NCBI GenBank assembly: GCA_009760855.2
Contig: WPIO01000111.1
Coordinates: 806,001 to 870,000, forward strand
Reading direction: 5' to 3'
From: Cristatella mucedo
Lineage: Eukaryota > Bryozoa > Phylactolaemata > Cristatellidae
DNA length: 64,000 nt
In this document: one piece after another, positions 1 through 13,199 of the stretch
Layout: each line of letters starts with the position of its first letter
How positions within the stretch are numbered: the stretch's first letter is position 1
Position numbers and translations under genes: made by a program
Notes under the pieces: model-generated
The model's database searches: none
What the model was told of the DNA's origin: nothing
What the model saw: only the letters and a program-made list of their open reading frames with translations

Positions 1-118
1 ATTACTGAGGTGGCTGGCTATAAATGCTGCTCAGTTGCAGTTGGAACTGAGCATGCTGAGACCCTCCAGTCCTGCCACACCTTTATCTTAAACGGCTCGC
101 GTCCCCATCTGCTAGACT

Positions 119-305
119 GGAGTGGTTGTCAACCTTCCTGATGGCACGACCCTCTAATACAGTTCGTCATGTTGTGGCGACCCCAGCCATAAAATTATTT
201 TGTGCAAAATGTGGAAAAGCATGTTTTCTGATGGTCTTGGGCGACCCCTGTGAAAGGGTCGTTCGACGTCCGAAGAGGTAGCAACCAACAGGTTGAGAAC
301 CACTT
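119..305 (-). mobile_element. SPIN-like nonautonomous hAT element
   Basis: Read on the minus strand it begins near AGTGGTTCTCAACCTG and contains GACCCTTTCACAGGGGTCG and AAGACCATCAGAAAACATG. It ends with a terminal repeat related to GGTTGTCAACC. I recognise the layout and terminal sequence as the SPIN group of hAT miniature elements known from tetrapods and some invertebrates. No transposase is encoded. Confidence 0.7.
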
Positions 306-559
306 CGCAAGAGTAACCCGCGAGCGACCTCTCCAACGGCTAAACCAATAAGTGTAAAGTAAGTCCAGTCTGGGAAGGACCGGTAGTGGTGGTCTGATGC
401 CACTGGTCAAGCCTCCAGGATATGGCCATCTGCTCTGCTCCGAGTCAGCTCTCTGCTGAAGCTGCTAGCAGGGTGCTTGATGAGCACCACTACTCCCTGA
501 GAGCACTGGTGCTCATCATCTGGCAGCCCTCTGCATCCGAGCTGACCTGCACGGTCCTC

Positions 560-752
560 AGCAGCCGACGTGGCTCAGCTATGCGTCTCACTTTCTCTTT
601 GCAGTGCGGGATGAAGTCTGCTAGCAAGCGAATTCGTACTAAAGGCTGGGTACTAGGCTTTGGGTTTGCTGTAAAAAAAAGCTCCCCTTCGTAGCACCCA
701 CAGTGTCTCGTGGCTTGGTGGAGTTAAAGACTGGGATACATTACATTGCATT
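560..752 (+). mobile_element. CR1-B 3' fragment, degraded
   Basis: It matches the 3' end of the second non-LTR family in this window: a TCTCTTTG...GATGAAGTCTGCT block, the TAGCACCCACAGTGTC motif, and a TACATTACATTGCATT tail. No open frame remains. Confidence 0.65.
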
Positions 753-759
753 CATGCTG

Positions 760-1640
760 CCATGCTCCACTCCCAGCTCCCTACTTGCCGAATGCCCGAC
801 ATCGAGGGCATCCTGCATCGAGGTAGTGATACTCGTATGCAGTGACGATAAAACCGCACCTGGCCTCAAAATATTATCAGCAGATCACATTCGGCGCAAT
901 GTCTCCTAGCTTTTCGCAAAAAGGCCAAGCATAAGCAGCCATAACTAAGTTTAACACTCTTTCCCCACCGTGCCCTCTGAAGCATGGCAGGTTTTGCGCC
1001 ATAAAAAAGGAGAACCTTTGCTGATCATCGAGGGCGGCTTGGGATGGAGGAGTTAAACAGTTTTGCTGTGCAAGCCGGCAGCTGCCCCAACCACACCCAA
1101 GCACACACACAAGCACACACGAGAGGGCTGATCAATTTGCATTTTTGCAAACGAATTCATTAAGCCATTGAATGGCTCCATACTGTGTGTGCCAGAGCTC
1201 TGCATGAATGGGCAAGGGCATGCCTGCCTCTATAGGTACACTTGCAGCCTAGCACTGTTTGCCCAGCCAAAACTAGCACTTCAAGGGGAACAGCCACCAC
1301 TGCAGTGATTAGTGTATCAAAGGATTTTGCAAGGATAGCAAGGATGCAATAGCTACGATACAGCCGGAGAGCAGAGTATCAGGGGACCTTCCTGTCAGAC
1401 CAATGCAGCCGAAATTTGCCAGCGTGCAGGCTCAGAATTTAGCTCAACGCAAAGCCGGACATGCTACTTCTGACTCAGTAATACTCCAGCTTGTTGGCAC
1501 TCTGGCACTGCCAGCACAGGCGTGAGCAAGACTGCTGCTAACAGCTCTTCTTGTTGCAGCTGCAGATCAGCTAACGACACCCGGTGGCATTCAGAGCCAA
1601 CTGTTAGGCTTTCTCTCTTTCCAATGGCTGTCACACATTC
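760..1640. other. Intergenic, nothing recognised
   Basis: Unique-looking sequence with only short random ORFs on both strands and no repeats that I recognise. Confidence 0.5.
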
Positions 1641-1649
1641 GCCTGCATG

Positions 1650-1722
1650 CACGCGCGCAAGCGCGCACACACGCACACACACCTGCGCACGCACACACAC
1701 ATACACAGACACAAACACACAC
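1650..1722. repeat. CA-rich interrupted microsatellite
   Basis: GCGCAAGCGCGCACACACG and ACACACATACACAGACACA form an imperfect alternating purine-pyrimidine run. Confidence 0.85.
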
Positions 1723-2172
1723 AAGCGATCGATCTGAGCCTAATGGTGCTGGCATATGGACCTTCTGACATCACACCTTTCATGATGAGGATGATGCTGC
1801 TGGCTAGCACTGAGTAATCTGAGCTTCATTCAGTCAAATAAGCGATAAAGCAGCTAAACACTGTAAACCAGCCGGCCCAGACCCTCTCATCCGGGCGTGG
1901 CAAATGAATTGGAGCCAGCTAAATGGGACAGCAAGATCTTGCTCAGAGACAGGGTTGAGTGTTCCATCTGAGAGAGACCATCAGCACTTACGCCCCCACA
2001 GAGTGGCACTATCTAGTCTCCTGCCAAGTGCTAAACCAATCGGTTCTGCAAGCCTCGGCCGGCTTCCAGGTCGTCAACAGTCTGACTGGCCAAAAGCCCC
2101 AGAACCTGATTGCTGGGACGACAGCTCCGACAGCTGATCAATCCGGGAAGCTGCTATGGCAGCTGGGAAGCT

Positions 2173-2173
<1 letters not shown>

Positions 2174-2219
<46 letters not shown>

Positions 2220-2341
2220 TCATGCATACACATGCACGTACACTCGCACACACACAAACACACACACACAAACACACACACACACAAACACACACACAGA
2301 CACACACACACACAGACACACACACACACACACACACACAC
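2174..2341. repeat. (CA)n microsatellite
   Basis: About 168 bp of CA with scattered interruptions, followed by an AGC run at 2343-2361. Confidence 0.95.
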
Positions 2342-2404
2342 ATAGCAGCAGCAGCAGCAGCTCTTCTAACAATCGGTCGGTCGATCGGTGGTGCTACCGA
2401 CATC

Positions 2405-2525
2405 AAATCTCTCGAAGACCTTACCTTCAGCTGCTCTATGCTCCAAAAGCCTGGAGCTCACCAGCAACATACATTATGTCAACTCCTGATTTGGCAACAT
2501 TCAAAATGAAGCTAACAAACATGCC
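2405..2525 (+). mobile_element. CR1-A fragment, degraded
   Basis: Its translation retains YAPKAWSSP and LATFKMKLTN, matching the C-terminal end of the CR1-A reverse transcriptase ([20 protein letters not shown]). It directly follows the (CA)n and AGC repeats. Confidence 0.6.
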
Positions 2526-2576
2526 TCTGTGTGTGTGTGTGTGTGTGCGCGCGCGCGTGCGTGCGTTCGTGTGTGT

Positions 2577-2632
2577 GTGCATCTCCTCCGTCTGCAACTC
2601 CACAAAGCCACAAAGACTATGTGGGCCTGTTC
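2577..2632 (-). mobile_element. CR1-B 3'-UTR remnant
   Basis: The TGCAACTCCACAAAGCCACA and AAGACTATGTGGG blocks match the reverse complement of the CR1-B 3' UTR (for example at 54635-54665). Confidence 0.5.
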
Positions 2633-2639
2633 AGTGCTG

Positions 2640-3800
2640 CTTTAGCTCGGTTTGAGTGAACTGTCCTGTGCGCACATATGTGCTACGACTATATGTGGGA
2701 GTCACGACGACGAAGGGCATGAGCAATATGCTTGTGTACAGCACATCATCGGAGCTGTCTTTTTCTTGTGTGCTTAACTTACCTGTGCATGATTGAGTGA
2801 GTGTTCCTAACCAATCGAGCTGGTGAAGAGCAGCAGTGAGAGGTTTGAGTGTTTTTGCATTCCTGTCTGGGCACGATAATTGCGTGCATCTACATGCTTG
2901 CCTAAGCATGATAACTTGCTTTTCATTAACTATTGATAAGTGCTTTTCTTGCAGTGAGTTGCAAAGTGCCTGCATAGGGCTTATGTTCTATTAGGGTGCT
3001 TAAAGTCTTCAGACAAATACAACTCGAAGCATGTACGAGCCTCATCACACAAATTGATCGTTATTCTCACTCGTTCATGTAGGACAGATGAATCACCGAT
3101 GTCGAATGCAGCTGACAGACCGAGAGGGACACTGAGTTGCTGCCCTAAATGTCGTTGGTGACAGGGAGAGAAGCTTCAGAGGTATGGCACAGATTCCGAC
3201 TGAAATTCTCCAGCTAATTCATTATTGACAAAGCCTGCACTATAAGCTGCTTGGCAACAATCAATCGACTACAGCATTAGGCATTAGACTGGAGTCTCCT
3301 TACTGCTAACTCGAAGCCGGTGTAGGTGGCTATCTGCTCATAGCTCACGGGCCAGTTGCATCAGCCAAAGCAGCAGCAGCCAATCCTTTGTGTGTTCAGC
3401 CAGCTGCTGAGGTCGTGAGGTGCAGCTGCATGGCCGATAAGACAGACAAACCAGGCTGCTTGACTCGTCGAGCACTTAGATCTAGCCACTGAGGCGTGTG
3501 ACAGAGCTGAACCAATAGAATCGGCTGGCTAGCAACAGGCTGCCATTGACAGCTAGGCCGCACCTCTAACAACTGACACCTTCGGCAGCCGACATCCTGA
3601 CAGGGATCTCGTTTGAGTCAGCAAGTCACAGTGCAACACCGGAATCGGTTGGGGCAAGCAAAGACCAACACTGAAGCATGTCTCAGGCACATGTACGGCT
3701 TTGTACGAGCATGACGGAGAGCTAAAACGGAAGCTAGCGATGTAGCCGGCAAGCTAGCCATGAAACAAGAAGCTGGACTAGTTCGGTGCTTCGTTTACCC
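2640..3800. other. Intergenic, nothing recognised
   Basis: Only a chance minus ORF (2631-2975) is present, with no domain or splice structure. Confidence 0.5.
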
Positions 3801-3925
3801 GGTTTGGCCCACGGACAAGGTTCTGGCCTTAAACGACCGAGGTCGTGGGCTCGAGCTTTGCGGCATATGTAAAGCACCTGAACAGCGACTAAGTACTCTA
3901 ACAGGACTATCGTACAAACAAGTAC
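3801..3925 (+). mobile_element. SINE-1 copy (tRNA-derived), diverged
   Basis: GGTTTGGCCCACGGACAAGG (A-box region), GTCGTGGGCTCGAGCTTTGC (B-box region), AAAGCACCTGAACAG and CTATCGTACAAAC follow in SINE-1 order. Confidence 0.6.
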
Positions 3926-3929
3926 TTTT

Positions 3930-4695
3930 TTGCCTCGACTACTGGGAGGGGGCTGCTGCTGTTCTCTTCATCTCGTGCCACTTCTGAAGCTGCTCTGGAA
4001 AAAGACTTGACAGGCTTGAGGGCTGCCGGCTCAAAGCAAAAAGTAAAACCACTATGCATCCTGGAATCCCAAACATCGGCAACCTGAGACGTTCAATTTT
4101 AAGAGAGAAAATTGATCATAAGATTCAGCTGCATCGATCCTTGCAGCTGGAGGGCAGGGTTGCGCTGCTGCCGAAAAATAGGCTCAAATTTCGAGAGTCT
4201 CTCGCTCATTAAGCACTGACGACGTTGGATCCCAATTTACGACCAGTCTTCTTGATAAAAACGCATTGGGAATACCGTGAATAATGCCTGTCAATAATAA
4301 TTAGTATTTATTTCCTGAACTGCAGCACAGCCAGCATGAGGCTTCCTGCTTCCAGCCACTCGGCTGTGACTTTTTAAGTTAAGCAGTAAATTCGGCACGG
4401 CATGCTCAACGGCTGCCGGCAAAGGAGCAGCGCCGGACATCAGAGCTAGCAGCTCGAAAACGCAGGCATTTTGCCATGCCAAAACCTGCTCAAAAAAAAT
4501 GACTACCCTCACCACAAACCAGACTCTATTACCGACAGCCCTCAAGTGCATATGCAAGCACTGTGAAGCCAGGAGACAGGCATAGTCTTTGGAATTTAAA
4601 AACCTTGACCTTTAAAACTCGGAGCCAGACAAGAATCAAACCAGCTAATCTATTTCGACTAACACAGGGATATATTTCTACATACGCAAACGCCT
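3930..4695. other. Intergenic, nothing recognised
   Basis: No repeat landmarks or convincing coding sequence. Confidence 0.5.
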
Positions 4696-4699
4696 GTGT

Positions 4700-4700
4700 G

Positions 4701-4746
<46 letters not shown>

Positions 4747-4800
4747 TGTGCGTGAGTGCATGTGTGTGCATGTGTATCAGTGTGTATCAGTGTTTGTGTG
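4700..4800. repeat. (TG)n microsatellite
   Basis: A pure (TG) core at about 4704-4743 continues into imperfect TGTGTGCATG units. Confidence 0.92.
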
Positions 4801-4834
4801 AGCACCTATGTACATCTATATAGGCCTGTACATA

Positions 4835-4965
<131 letters not shown>

Positions 4966-5103
4966 CCGACTCCACTTATAAAAATAAGCTCAGGCCAACA
5001 AAAGGCCATTCTTATAAGCAGAGTATTGCCATATGTTGAATGAGACTATAGCTAGAGTAACTCTGGGATGCGGAACTGCTATTCTTATAAGTGGAGTATT
5101 CCT

Positions 5104-5705
5104 CTATAATAATAATGATAATACATTTGATATAGAGCCCTCAGAGAACTCTATCTCTTTCTAGGTACTCTACATTTGCTGCAAAGGAAACACGATCGAA
5201 TGGTGAATCTTTTTTTTTTATAAACAACATGAATAACATGGTTAAGCACGATCTGCACAGGGTCAGCATGCAAGTGTGGTTAGAGGCAGCATGCATAGTG
5301 TCAGCACGCATAAGCACATACATGACGAATCAAAGGGACCCATTAAATGCTGTGATAAATACATGTGTTTTTAGTTTCTTTTTAAATGTGGACAAGTGAG
5401 AAAATGTCGCGACACAAGTCGGGAGTGAGTTCCAGGCTTTGGGAGCATACCAACTAAAGGCATGGTCTCCAAGGGATTGGAAATGTACATGAGGTATGAG
5501 TAAACAGTTAGATTCTGAGAAGCAGATGGTAGGATGCTCAGCCTGGTGGGGAAGTAGATCTGATAGGTAGGCTGGAGCCACAGAATGAAGGGACCTAAAG
5601 TGAGTGACAAAATCATGAAGTCGATGCATTGCTTGACTGGGAGCCACTGCAGGTCAGCGAGAAGTGGTGTGATCCAATATTCTTATACGAGGAGTCGACT
5701 GTATT
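5104..5705 (-). mobile_element. CR1-A 3' end with partial ORF
   Basis: The minus-strand ORF (5330-5647) keeps [33 protein letters not shown] and LKTHVF, followed by the family 3' UTR and an (ATT)n tail at the left end. It is 5' truncated. It sits between the TA and TG microsatellites. Confidence 0.8.
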
Positions 5706-5711
5706 ATATAA

Positions 5712-5890
<179 letters not shown>

Positions 5891-5894
5891 TATA

Positions 5895-6625
5895 TCTGCA
5901 GTACCCAGCTAGTCACTTCGGCTTTATCGGGTTTCGAAATAGGAAATAATTATAAAATAGCAATAATTGCATGAAGTTAACAATACTAACCACCGCGAAC
6001 CTCAGGGTAAGGGTAGGCAGCACTCTTCAGGTTCCCTCCATAAGCTGGGTTGAGAAGTGCCATTACATCCATTTGCACTGCACACTCACAGCACCCAACA
6101 CACAATGCCACGACTACACTATCCCCCATAAGCAATATTAGGCTCACATGAAGCTGAAGAGTTAGTGACCTATGATCTAAGCCAGGGAGCAGCTGGGCCG
6201 AAAGATTGCTTGACAGCAATCAACTGAATATATCGATCTGGTGAACACACTGTCACGACACTAGCTGTCACTTTACATGCTGAGTGAGATATCTTCGGTC
6301 AGGCTCGCCAGTGCAACCCCCCCTCTCCAAGGAATGTGGCCACCACTGCCCGAGGATGGGACCACACGAGCAGACGGTTTGGCTATCTTTGCCCACTGCT
6401 TTCCTCCCCCCTTACTAAAGGCAGGCTGCTGCTCTTCGTCGGGGCCTGGGGGTACCAACACACGATCCTATTCGGATCATGATATCGCTCATTTGCAGTG
6501 CATGCCTTTGGAGAAGAAGCAGCAGAAATGAGTTTTTAAAAAGGGAACTGAGATCTCACTGAGCTTCGACACTCTCTAGGACTTCAAGTGAGGGCTGCAG
6601 ACCGAGTAGAACAGGGTGGCAGCAC
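5895..6625. other. Intergenic, nothing recognised
   Basis: Two short overlapping ORFs at 6273-6531 on opposite strands, neither convincing. Confidence 0.5.
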
Positions 6626-6627
6626 GT

Positions 6628-7022
<395 letters not shown>

Positions 7023-7024
7023 AT

Positions 7025-8640
7025 ATAGCTTTTTTTGCTTTCCCTCGGGCCCTATCTCACTCTCTTCTTTCCTCATTGAGATCATACATGAGGGCAGCAG
7101 AGTGGAACGTCAAGTGGCTCACAGAGAAAGTCCGCAAAGACAGGTGCCTCAGTCAATAGCCTGCTGTTGTTATTCCCCAAGGCAAGATGACGACCAAAGT
7201 GGCTATGCTTCTTAGGGTGATGGGTGTAAAGCACTGCATTTTCTATTACACAACCACCATTGAGAGAGTGGAGAAACAACAGATGTCCCACCACATAGAC
7301 ACCCACCCCATCTAAGTGCAATGCCACCCACTTGTCGGCTGATTGAGCTCCTCTCCTACAAGGATTGCAGCTGTGGTGGGCATGAGCCAAAGTAGTCGAA
7401 AAAGAGAAGCGATGACAACTGGAGCATGAAAACCTGGACTCTAGGGTTGTGGAACATGGAGGGTAGATTGGGTCTGCCGGCCCCTGTGCAGCCACACCTG
7501 CCACACCTGCTGTTGTTAGCTCTTTCTACTGTTAGCAGCAATCAGGCAGGCGACTTAAGCTCCAAGAATTCGCTTAGCATTACTTGTAGCTACATATGTA
7601 AATGTCATCTGCATAAGTAAAGAAAGCAGGAACCGTGGATCCTACTTCAGCTACCACTAGCCCCACCCACAAAAAGTGTTTGCTCCGATGGCAGGCAAAC
7701 CCTTTTAATGTTGGCATCCAAGATGTGAAATTGCAGCATCTTTCCAGATTGGTGGCAGCCCTGTCAGCCAGCTACCGGCACACCTGCTGATAAGTGTTAT
7801 TCTACTGGCTAGGTGATAATTTACAATGCCGAACCCAATACAGTTACTACTTTTCCAGCTAGCTAAAAATTCGCAGTAGGTGATGTAAATGGGGGCATGA
7901 TTGCTTTGTCAGCCCGATTCTTAAAGCTGGATACGAAACAGCTGAGGGATCCATAGCACTGAAGAGAAAGCAAAAAAATATCGGTTGTCGTTAGTGTTGG
8001 ATCGAATCATGAAAAAGCAAGAGCAGTCAATCTCTGTGGCTAAGAAGTACTTGCATGCTGTAGAATACTGGGCACTTGTCAAACAATCTTAGTCACTTTA
8101 GTGGCTGTCAGACGATACCGACTAGGTGAATGCCACTTAAGCGTAGTCTGGGACCACAGATCGGACCGTGAGGCCACTCCCTGAAGACTGGCTGCAACCA
8201 TGTGCCGCTCGAGCACAGGAGATCGCGCATGCGGACAAACAAGCTAGCTGCTCGAAAAGAAACTAGTGCAGTCTCCTGCTTTCTCCTCGGCCGTACAGGT
8301 GCTCTCTTCGTCTCACGGCACTGCTAAAGGGGTTCCCAGTCGAGCAATACCACCCACCGGCGAAACCAATGCAGCACCCTACACTCCTATGGAGCCGGGA
8401 CTACTCAGCAGATCGGCTAGCTGGCAGATGAAAGCGCCGGTTTCTTCGCCCAACAGCTGCCGAGGTCGCGGCTGCTGAGGCGATGGCGTCGCGTGTGTTT
8501 TTGCACGCGCGCTCCTAGACACCCGCATACGGTGCCGCAGCCACCGAACCGAGGCTAAACTATAATCGATGCTAGGCCAGCTCGGATGTGCTCCAGCATC
8601 GATTTTTTGAAGGCCTGGACGCGCCTCCCACCTACCCAGC
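7025..8640. other. Intergenic, nothing recognised
   Basis: A 140-codon minus ORF (7082-7504) is the longest frame. It lacks recognisable motifs and is probably chance. Confidence 0.45.
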
Positions 8641-9440
8641 TTAGCATGGACCTAAAGTCGAAGTCTCTCTGCTGCTAGCCCTGCTGCTGTGGCCGATAGC
8701 GGAGGCGGCAGCAGCAGCAGCAGAAGCTGGAACACGAAAGCTTTCCCGGTGCTTGCGCCAGAGTCGGAGCGGATGGGAGTCGCTGTCGCACCGCAGGATG
8801 GCGGCCGCCGGAGTGACCGGGCGGTTTCGGCTGAGTCCGACGGCCTGCGGGCTGGCTGGCTGGCTGGGGGGAGGCAGTATTGGGTGCGACCTAGCAACAA
8901 ATCTCGACTGAAAAGAGCGCCGGCCGGACAGTCGGGGCGGCCGAGAGGCCAGTTCGGCGCAGCGCCGAACATCCCAGATCCGACGCGAACGAAAGCGCCA
9001 AAGGCGACTCACCGTAAGTGGCGACGCCGACGCCGGCCGCAACCGTTCCAGCAAAGCACATGACCACGATGACACGCAAATGCGCATCGCCGCGCGGCCG
9101 TTCTATTCCGGAAGGCATACTACTATCCAGACTATGAGCCGCAGGAGCCTCGACTCGCAGAATCGCCGGAATCGTCGGCTAGCTCAGTTAGCGGCGGCGG
9201 CGGCGGCGGCAGACGACGACCATGTCGCCCGGAGGGGGAGCTCCGACGAGCCAAAGGGCACCGGTACCGGCTGGCGAGCCAGCCGCGGCCGAGGGACCGG
9301 CTGTCGAGTGCTGTTTCGAAACTCGCGAGTGCTTTAAGCTCGCGCCGCAGCTGCGAGCTGCGTTGAGGACGCGCCTCGCGCGACAATCATAGGGCTAAGA
9401 GCGCGGTGGGCGGGCCGAACGGCCGGCGGGCGTGGGCGCT
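8640..9440. other. GC-rich CpG-dense island
   Basis: Sharp rise in GC with many CG dinucleotides, bounded by AT-richer DNA. It has overlapping ORFs on both strands (for example 8689-9063 plus and 8641-9087 minus), none with recognisable similarity. It looks like a promoter and first-exon region of an unidentified gene. Confidence 0.5.
9013..9118 (-). CDS. Possible minus-strand first exon with hydrophobic segment
   Basis: On the minus strand an ATG near 9118 begins MPSGIERPRGD and leads to a hydrophobic stretch, LRVIVVMCFAGTVAAGVGV, before a GTGAGT donor reading from 9012. The phase is 1, unlike the clustered genes. The same bases on the plus strand form a GTAAGT donor after an ORF from 8689 (MADSGGGSSSSRSW), so strand is ambiguous. 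No second exon could be fixed. Confidence 0.25.
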
Positions 9441-10255
9441 GGTCGCGAGAGCCCACAAATAACATCACGGCTATATTTCCGGGCTAGTGACGTGTATCCG
9501 GTTACACATGGCCGCCCGAGTTTGTCGCCTACCGTTCGGCGTCGCCGCCGAAGAGTGTGTGCGTGTATCTTCCGTCACCGCAGCGCCGCGTCACAATTTT
9601 TATACGAATTAAACCTGTACGAATCGCTCCCCGCTATCTTATCTGTATTATGAGATACATGTTGAGAAAAACTTCCTAGCGATACGACCTGAACTGAGTC
9701 CCTCCGAACACTGTTCGGGACTCACTGTAATGCCCTGCGATAGAGGACTATGAGCTTAAAAGCCTGAAATAGCCGTGATAAGCCGAGGCTTAAGACCAGC
9801 GCAATGCATTATTACGTAAGACCGGGATTGTTGTATGACTTATGATCTGGCTATTATTCAAGGAATGAGCCCGATTGCAGTGGCTCTCTTGGAGCGACGG
9901 TCTGCAGGTCGTCGAATCCTAGCGCTGAGCGCGAGCTAATGTAAGCCTGTTATCGGGTCGGCTGGAAGTCACCTGTCGTATCAGCCGCGATTACACAGGC
10001 TATTGCTTGTGCTTTTTCAAAAACACCGTCGTAGCTAGGGCTGCTTGCGGTATATCGAGTGCTGTGTTCTTATCGTTTCGCACATCACTAGCTTAAGATT
10101 TTTGCGATTTCGCTACCCGAGCGAGTGAGGGTCGCCTCGTGGTCAGAGCATCACCGCATTTGTAGAGCGCCGACTCCATTCAGGACTTGAAATAAAGGTG
10201 AGTCGGGCTAGGAATTTATGGCGGGTATCTTGGATGAAAACAAAAATTAATAATC
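9440..10255. other. Flank of the 9-kb GC island
   Basis: A GTGAGT donor-like site at 10198 follows AATAAAG, but no open frame supports an exon. Confidence 0.4.
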
Positions 10256-10420
10256 GCAGCTGATTAAACAGCCTCTTTTGAATAGCGACAGCCTTTTTTT
10301 GTATAGCGACAGGAGAGCATTTACGGCTACCACCGCCGCTCGCAGTGGCAATAAAAGTTTGCCCACCGCAGGAATCGTAACCGCGACTTCGGGATCGTAG
10401 TCATTAAAAGCAATGGCTTA
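10256..10420 (-). mobile_element. SINE-2 copy
   Basis: The minus strand contains GATTCCTGCGGTGGGC, GGTAGCCGTAAATGCTC, CTGTCGCTATACAAAAAAAG and GTTTAATCAGCTG. The family order is tRNA-like head, AT-rich centre, then GCTATACAAAAGAGGCTG. Confidence 0.7.
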
Positions 10421-10464
10421 ACCTAGAGTGCCACCACAGTTCATACCCGAACTACGTCTTACTT

Positions 10465-10515
<51 letters not shown>
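10465..10515. repeat. (CT)n microsatellite
   Basis: A pure CT run of about 45 bp flanked by TCGC. Confidence 0.92.
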
Positions 10516-10517
<2 letters not shown>

Positions 10518-10694
10518 TGCGCTCCCCCGCACTATTTGCAATTGCAAACTGTGTTAGCACGGTTGTTCGTCGTCGGAATGCATGGGTGCTGCACCGGTCC
10601 ACGCAGTTAAATCGGCTGGAAAGTCTTAAATGGCTCTCTACAAAGTGATCTGCTCCGCTGTCCCATTCTGTGAGCTGTGCTTTGAACCAATCCC

Positions 10695-10862
10695 AGAGCC
10701 GCGATGACTCACTGGGTACGGCGGTTGGGCTTCACGACCTTGGCCCTGAGGTCGTGAATGCGAATCCTGCGGTGGGCGATCCTTTATTGTCGCTTTAAGT
10801 GGTAGTGGTAGCCTTTAAATCTCTTCTGCCGCTATACAAAAAGAGGCTGTTCAATCAGCTAG
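10695..10862 (+). mobile_element. SINE-2 copy
   Basis: It has GGTCGTGAATGCGAATCCTG (B box), GGTGGGCGATCCTTTATTG and GCTATACAAAAAGAGGCTG, ending CAATCAGCT. Confidence 0.75.
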
Positions 10863-11289
10863 CATTTTGCGGAGACCGTGCCTTCAGGTCTACTTGCCTG
10901 TAGCCTCAAAATCTCTACCCAATAGCATCGACTTTCCTGACTTATGAATATTTAATGTACAGATAAAACCTAATCGCTCCTCATATTGTTCTCTCTTCAC
11001 ATGCATTATCTTGTAAATGCGAACGGTTACTTCCAATTATGGGATTTGTCGTTGATCAGCCTGCGTGCTTTCTATCTAGCCAATATAAATTACCAATAAA
11101 GATGTATTTCTATAACGGTGCTATTTGAATGCAACATAAATGTTATTATTATTTAAAAAGCTAGCTGGTATATCTCGCATAGGCTTACTAAATCCTTTAA
11201 AGCCATTCTTATTTTCGTAAACCACAACAGTTTCTCATTTCGTAAAGTAAAGCGAAGAGCAGCCGATCAAAGAGCCTTGACTATGTAGC

Positions 11290-11440
11290 TGCAGAGCAGC
11301 CTTAGATGATACGATCCCGCTTGGAGTGAGCAGCAAAGGTCAAAGGCCAGCTGCAGGACTCAAATCCAAGACCGGAGTCGTGAAGAGCGAGAACTTCATC
11401 GCCTGGGTCCCCTCTGCTAGATCGCTCCGTCGTCTAGTAC
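11290..11440 (-). mobile_element. SINE-2 copy, diverged
   Basis: The minus strand has TTCACGACTCCGGTCTTGG, ATTTGAGTCCTGCAGC and a degraded head. The tail is lost. Confidence 0.45.
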
Positions 11441-11444
11441 GAGT

Positions 11445-12555
11445 ATCGTATTCACTTGCATGAGCTATTGCGAATTCGCTCATTTTAATCGCTCTACATT
11501 ATGGTGGAAATGGAGCCACGCGTTCGCTCACTTTGGTGCCACCGGTATAAGTGCAGGCTACAATGCTGGGTGTGGAGTTTAGTAGGCCAGAATCTCACCT
11601 TTCCATGGGAAAAAAGGAATATTTGTAGGCAATTGCTAAACCTGTATGGGCAGTGAATGCATAGCAATATTAGCAACTTCTCATAATTCAAAATCAATTG
11701 CTTTTATACACGCTGATGCCATTTACCGAGCCGTTGCTGTTCACCTGGTACGGGAATTGTAGCACTAGGGCTGCGGCTTCCGTTGTGACTTCAATGATAG
11801 CTTAGCAGCTGACGTTAACAAAGTTAGGTCCCTCCCAGGGACGCTATATTACGCACAGCATTAGTTAGCCCTGACTTTGAGTGTCAGATTCATCATTTGC
11901 TGTACGCAAGGCGAAGGCGGTACCCTCTCACAATGGTGATAGACATGTGCTTGTGGATATACTAGCCATAGGGTAAGGTGCACGATTTCCGCGACCCAGC
12001 TCGTGGGTTTGAGATCTGCTGCAGGCAATCTCCAACCGTTCAATTGGAGCAGCAGTACTAGTCACTAGAGCGATTATACCTCTGTAGAACTATAGCATTT
12101 TTAATCAGCCAACCTTTACTATAAGTCTTACTTTTTAAGGTGTACTAATGTAATAATAACGCTTATACGGCTGCATAGCACCCTCGGAGTATTCAACGGA
12201 ATATGTACCTATTTCTAGGCACTGTACACGTGTAGTAAAGAAAGCTTTACCAAACTATATTAGTGGTAACATATACAGTTTCAACATGCGCGATATAGTT
12301 ATTGGTAACGTGCAAAGAAGCAGCACAGCTAAGAAAATAAAGGACACATCGCTAGGGCCCAGCAATGTTGTAAGAAACACGTATATATCTACCCTTCTCG
12401 GTTTCAGGGTCTTGATTTCTAATTCTGATTATTCTTTCCTTCTAGCTCTGCGATATTTGCATTTGTTTGAAGTTTTGCTCGCATTGAATTTTATTTGACG
12501 GTTCAGCCTTTTGTGCATTGATTCATTAGTTTATTGCAACACAGCTTGCCACACT
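11445..12555. other. Intergenic, AT-richer, nothing recognised
   Basis: Short ORFs only. Confidence 0.5.
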
Positions 12556-12559
12556 GAAC

Positions 12560-12835
12560 CACGTTCTTTAGTGGAACTCACCTCCACATTTCCTACTCAA
12601 CATCTTCTCTCGTGCTGCCAACTTTTGCTCATTTCATCCAGCCGTCGTGACAGATACTGCATCGTTGCTCGCTTCCTCAACTGCCCATCGGACTCAGCTA
12701 TGTCAAGTGCATTAATATTATTATTATTATTATCACTTTCTGTTTTGTTGCAGGAAATAGAGTCTGTTGGCAACCGTGGACCAAAAGCCTCTTCTGGCTT
12801 TGAGTTCGCAATAGAAAACTCTCTAGGGTAACACC
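12560..12835 (+). mobile_element. CR1-B 3' fragment, degraded, with an internal ATT tract
   Basis: The fragment has TGGAACTCACCTCCACATTT, ACTGCCCATCGGACTCAGC, AGTCTGTTGGCAACCG and AACTCTCTAGGGTAACACC, all CR1-B landmarks. An (ATT)n run with GTGCATTA at 12710-12731 resembles a CR1-A tail inserted in it. Confidence 0.6.
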
Positions 12836-12977
12836 ACTTAATCCTTTTGGCTTAGTACACTCGCATGCTAATACTTGGTACTTTAAAAACGCTCGATCGA
12901 TGTTTTTGTATTACGCTTCGATGTTTTATGTGTGCAAGCACACAGGCTTAGCGAATCTGTGACGCTCAGCTCTATGG

Positions 12978-12985
<8 letters not shown>

Positions 12986-13060
<75 letters not shown>

Positions 13061-13092
13061 TTTGACACATATGGTACAAATATCTATATATG

Positions 13093-13160
<68 letters not shown>
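12986..13160. repeat. (CA)n-(TA)n compound microsatellite
   Basis: A CA run passes into TA runs separated by a spacer. ACACATATGGTAC at 13065 and GTACCATATGTGT at 13161 form an inverted pair around the second TA run. Confidence 0.93.
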
Positions 13161-13163
<3 letters not shown>

Positions 13164-13199
13164 ACCATATGTGTCAATATATATCATTTGCTTAGAGGC

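Noticed and set aside
7082-7504. 140-codon minus ORF
   Set aside because: No domain, repeat, splice or promoter support; length is within chance for this window.
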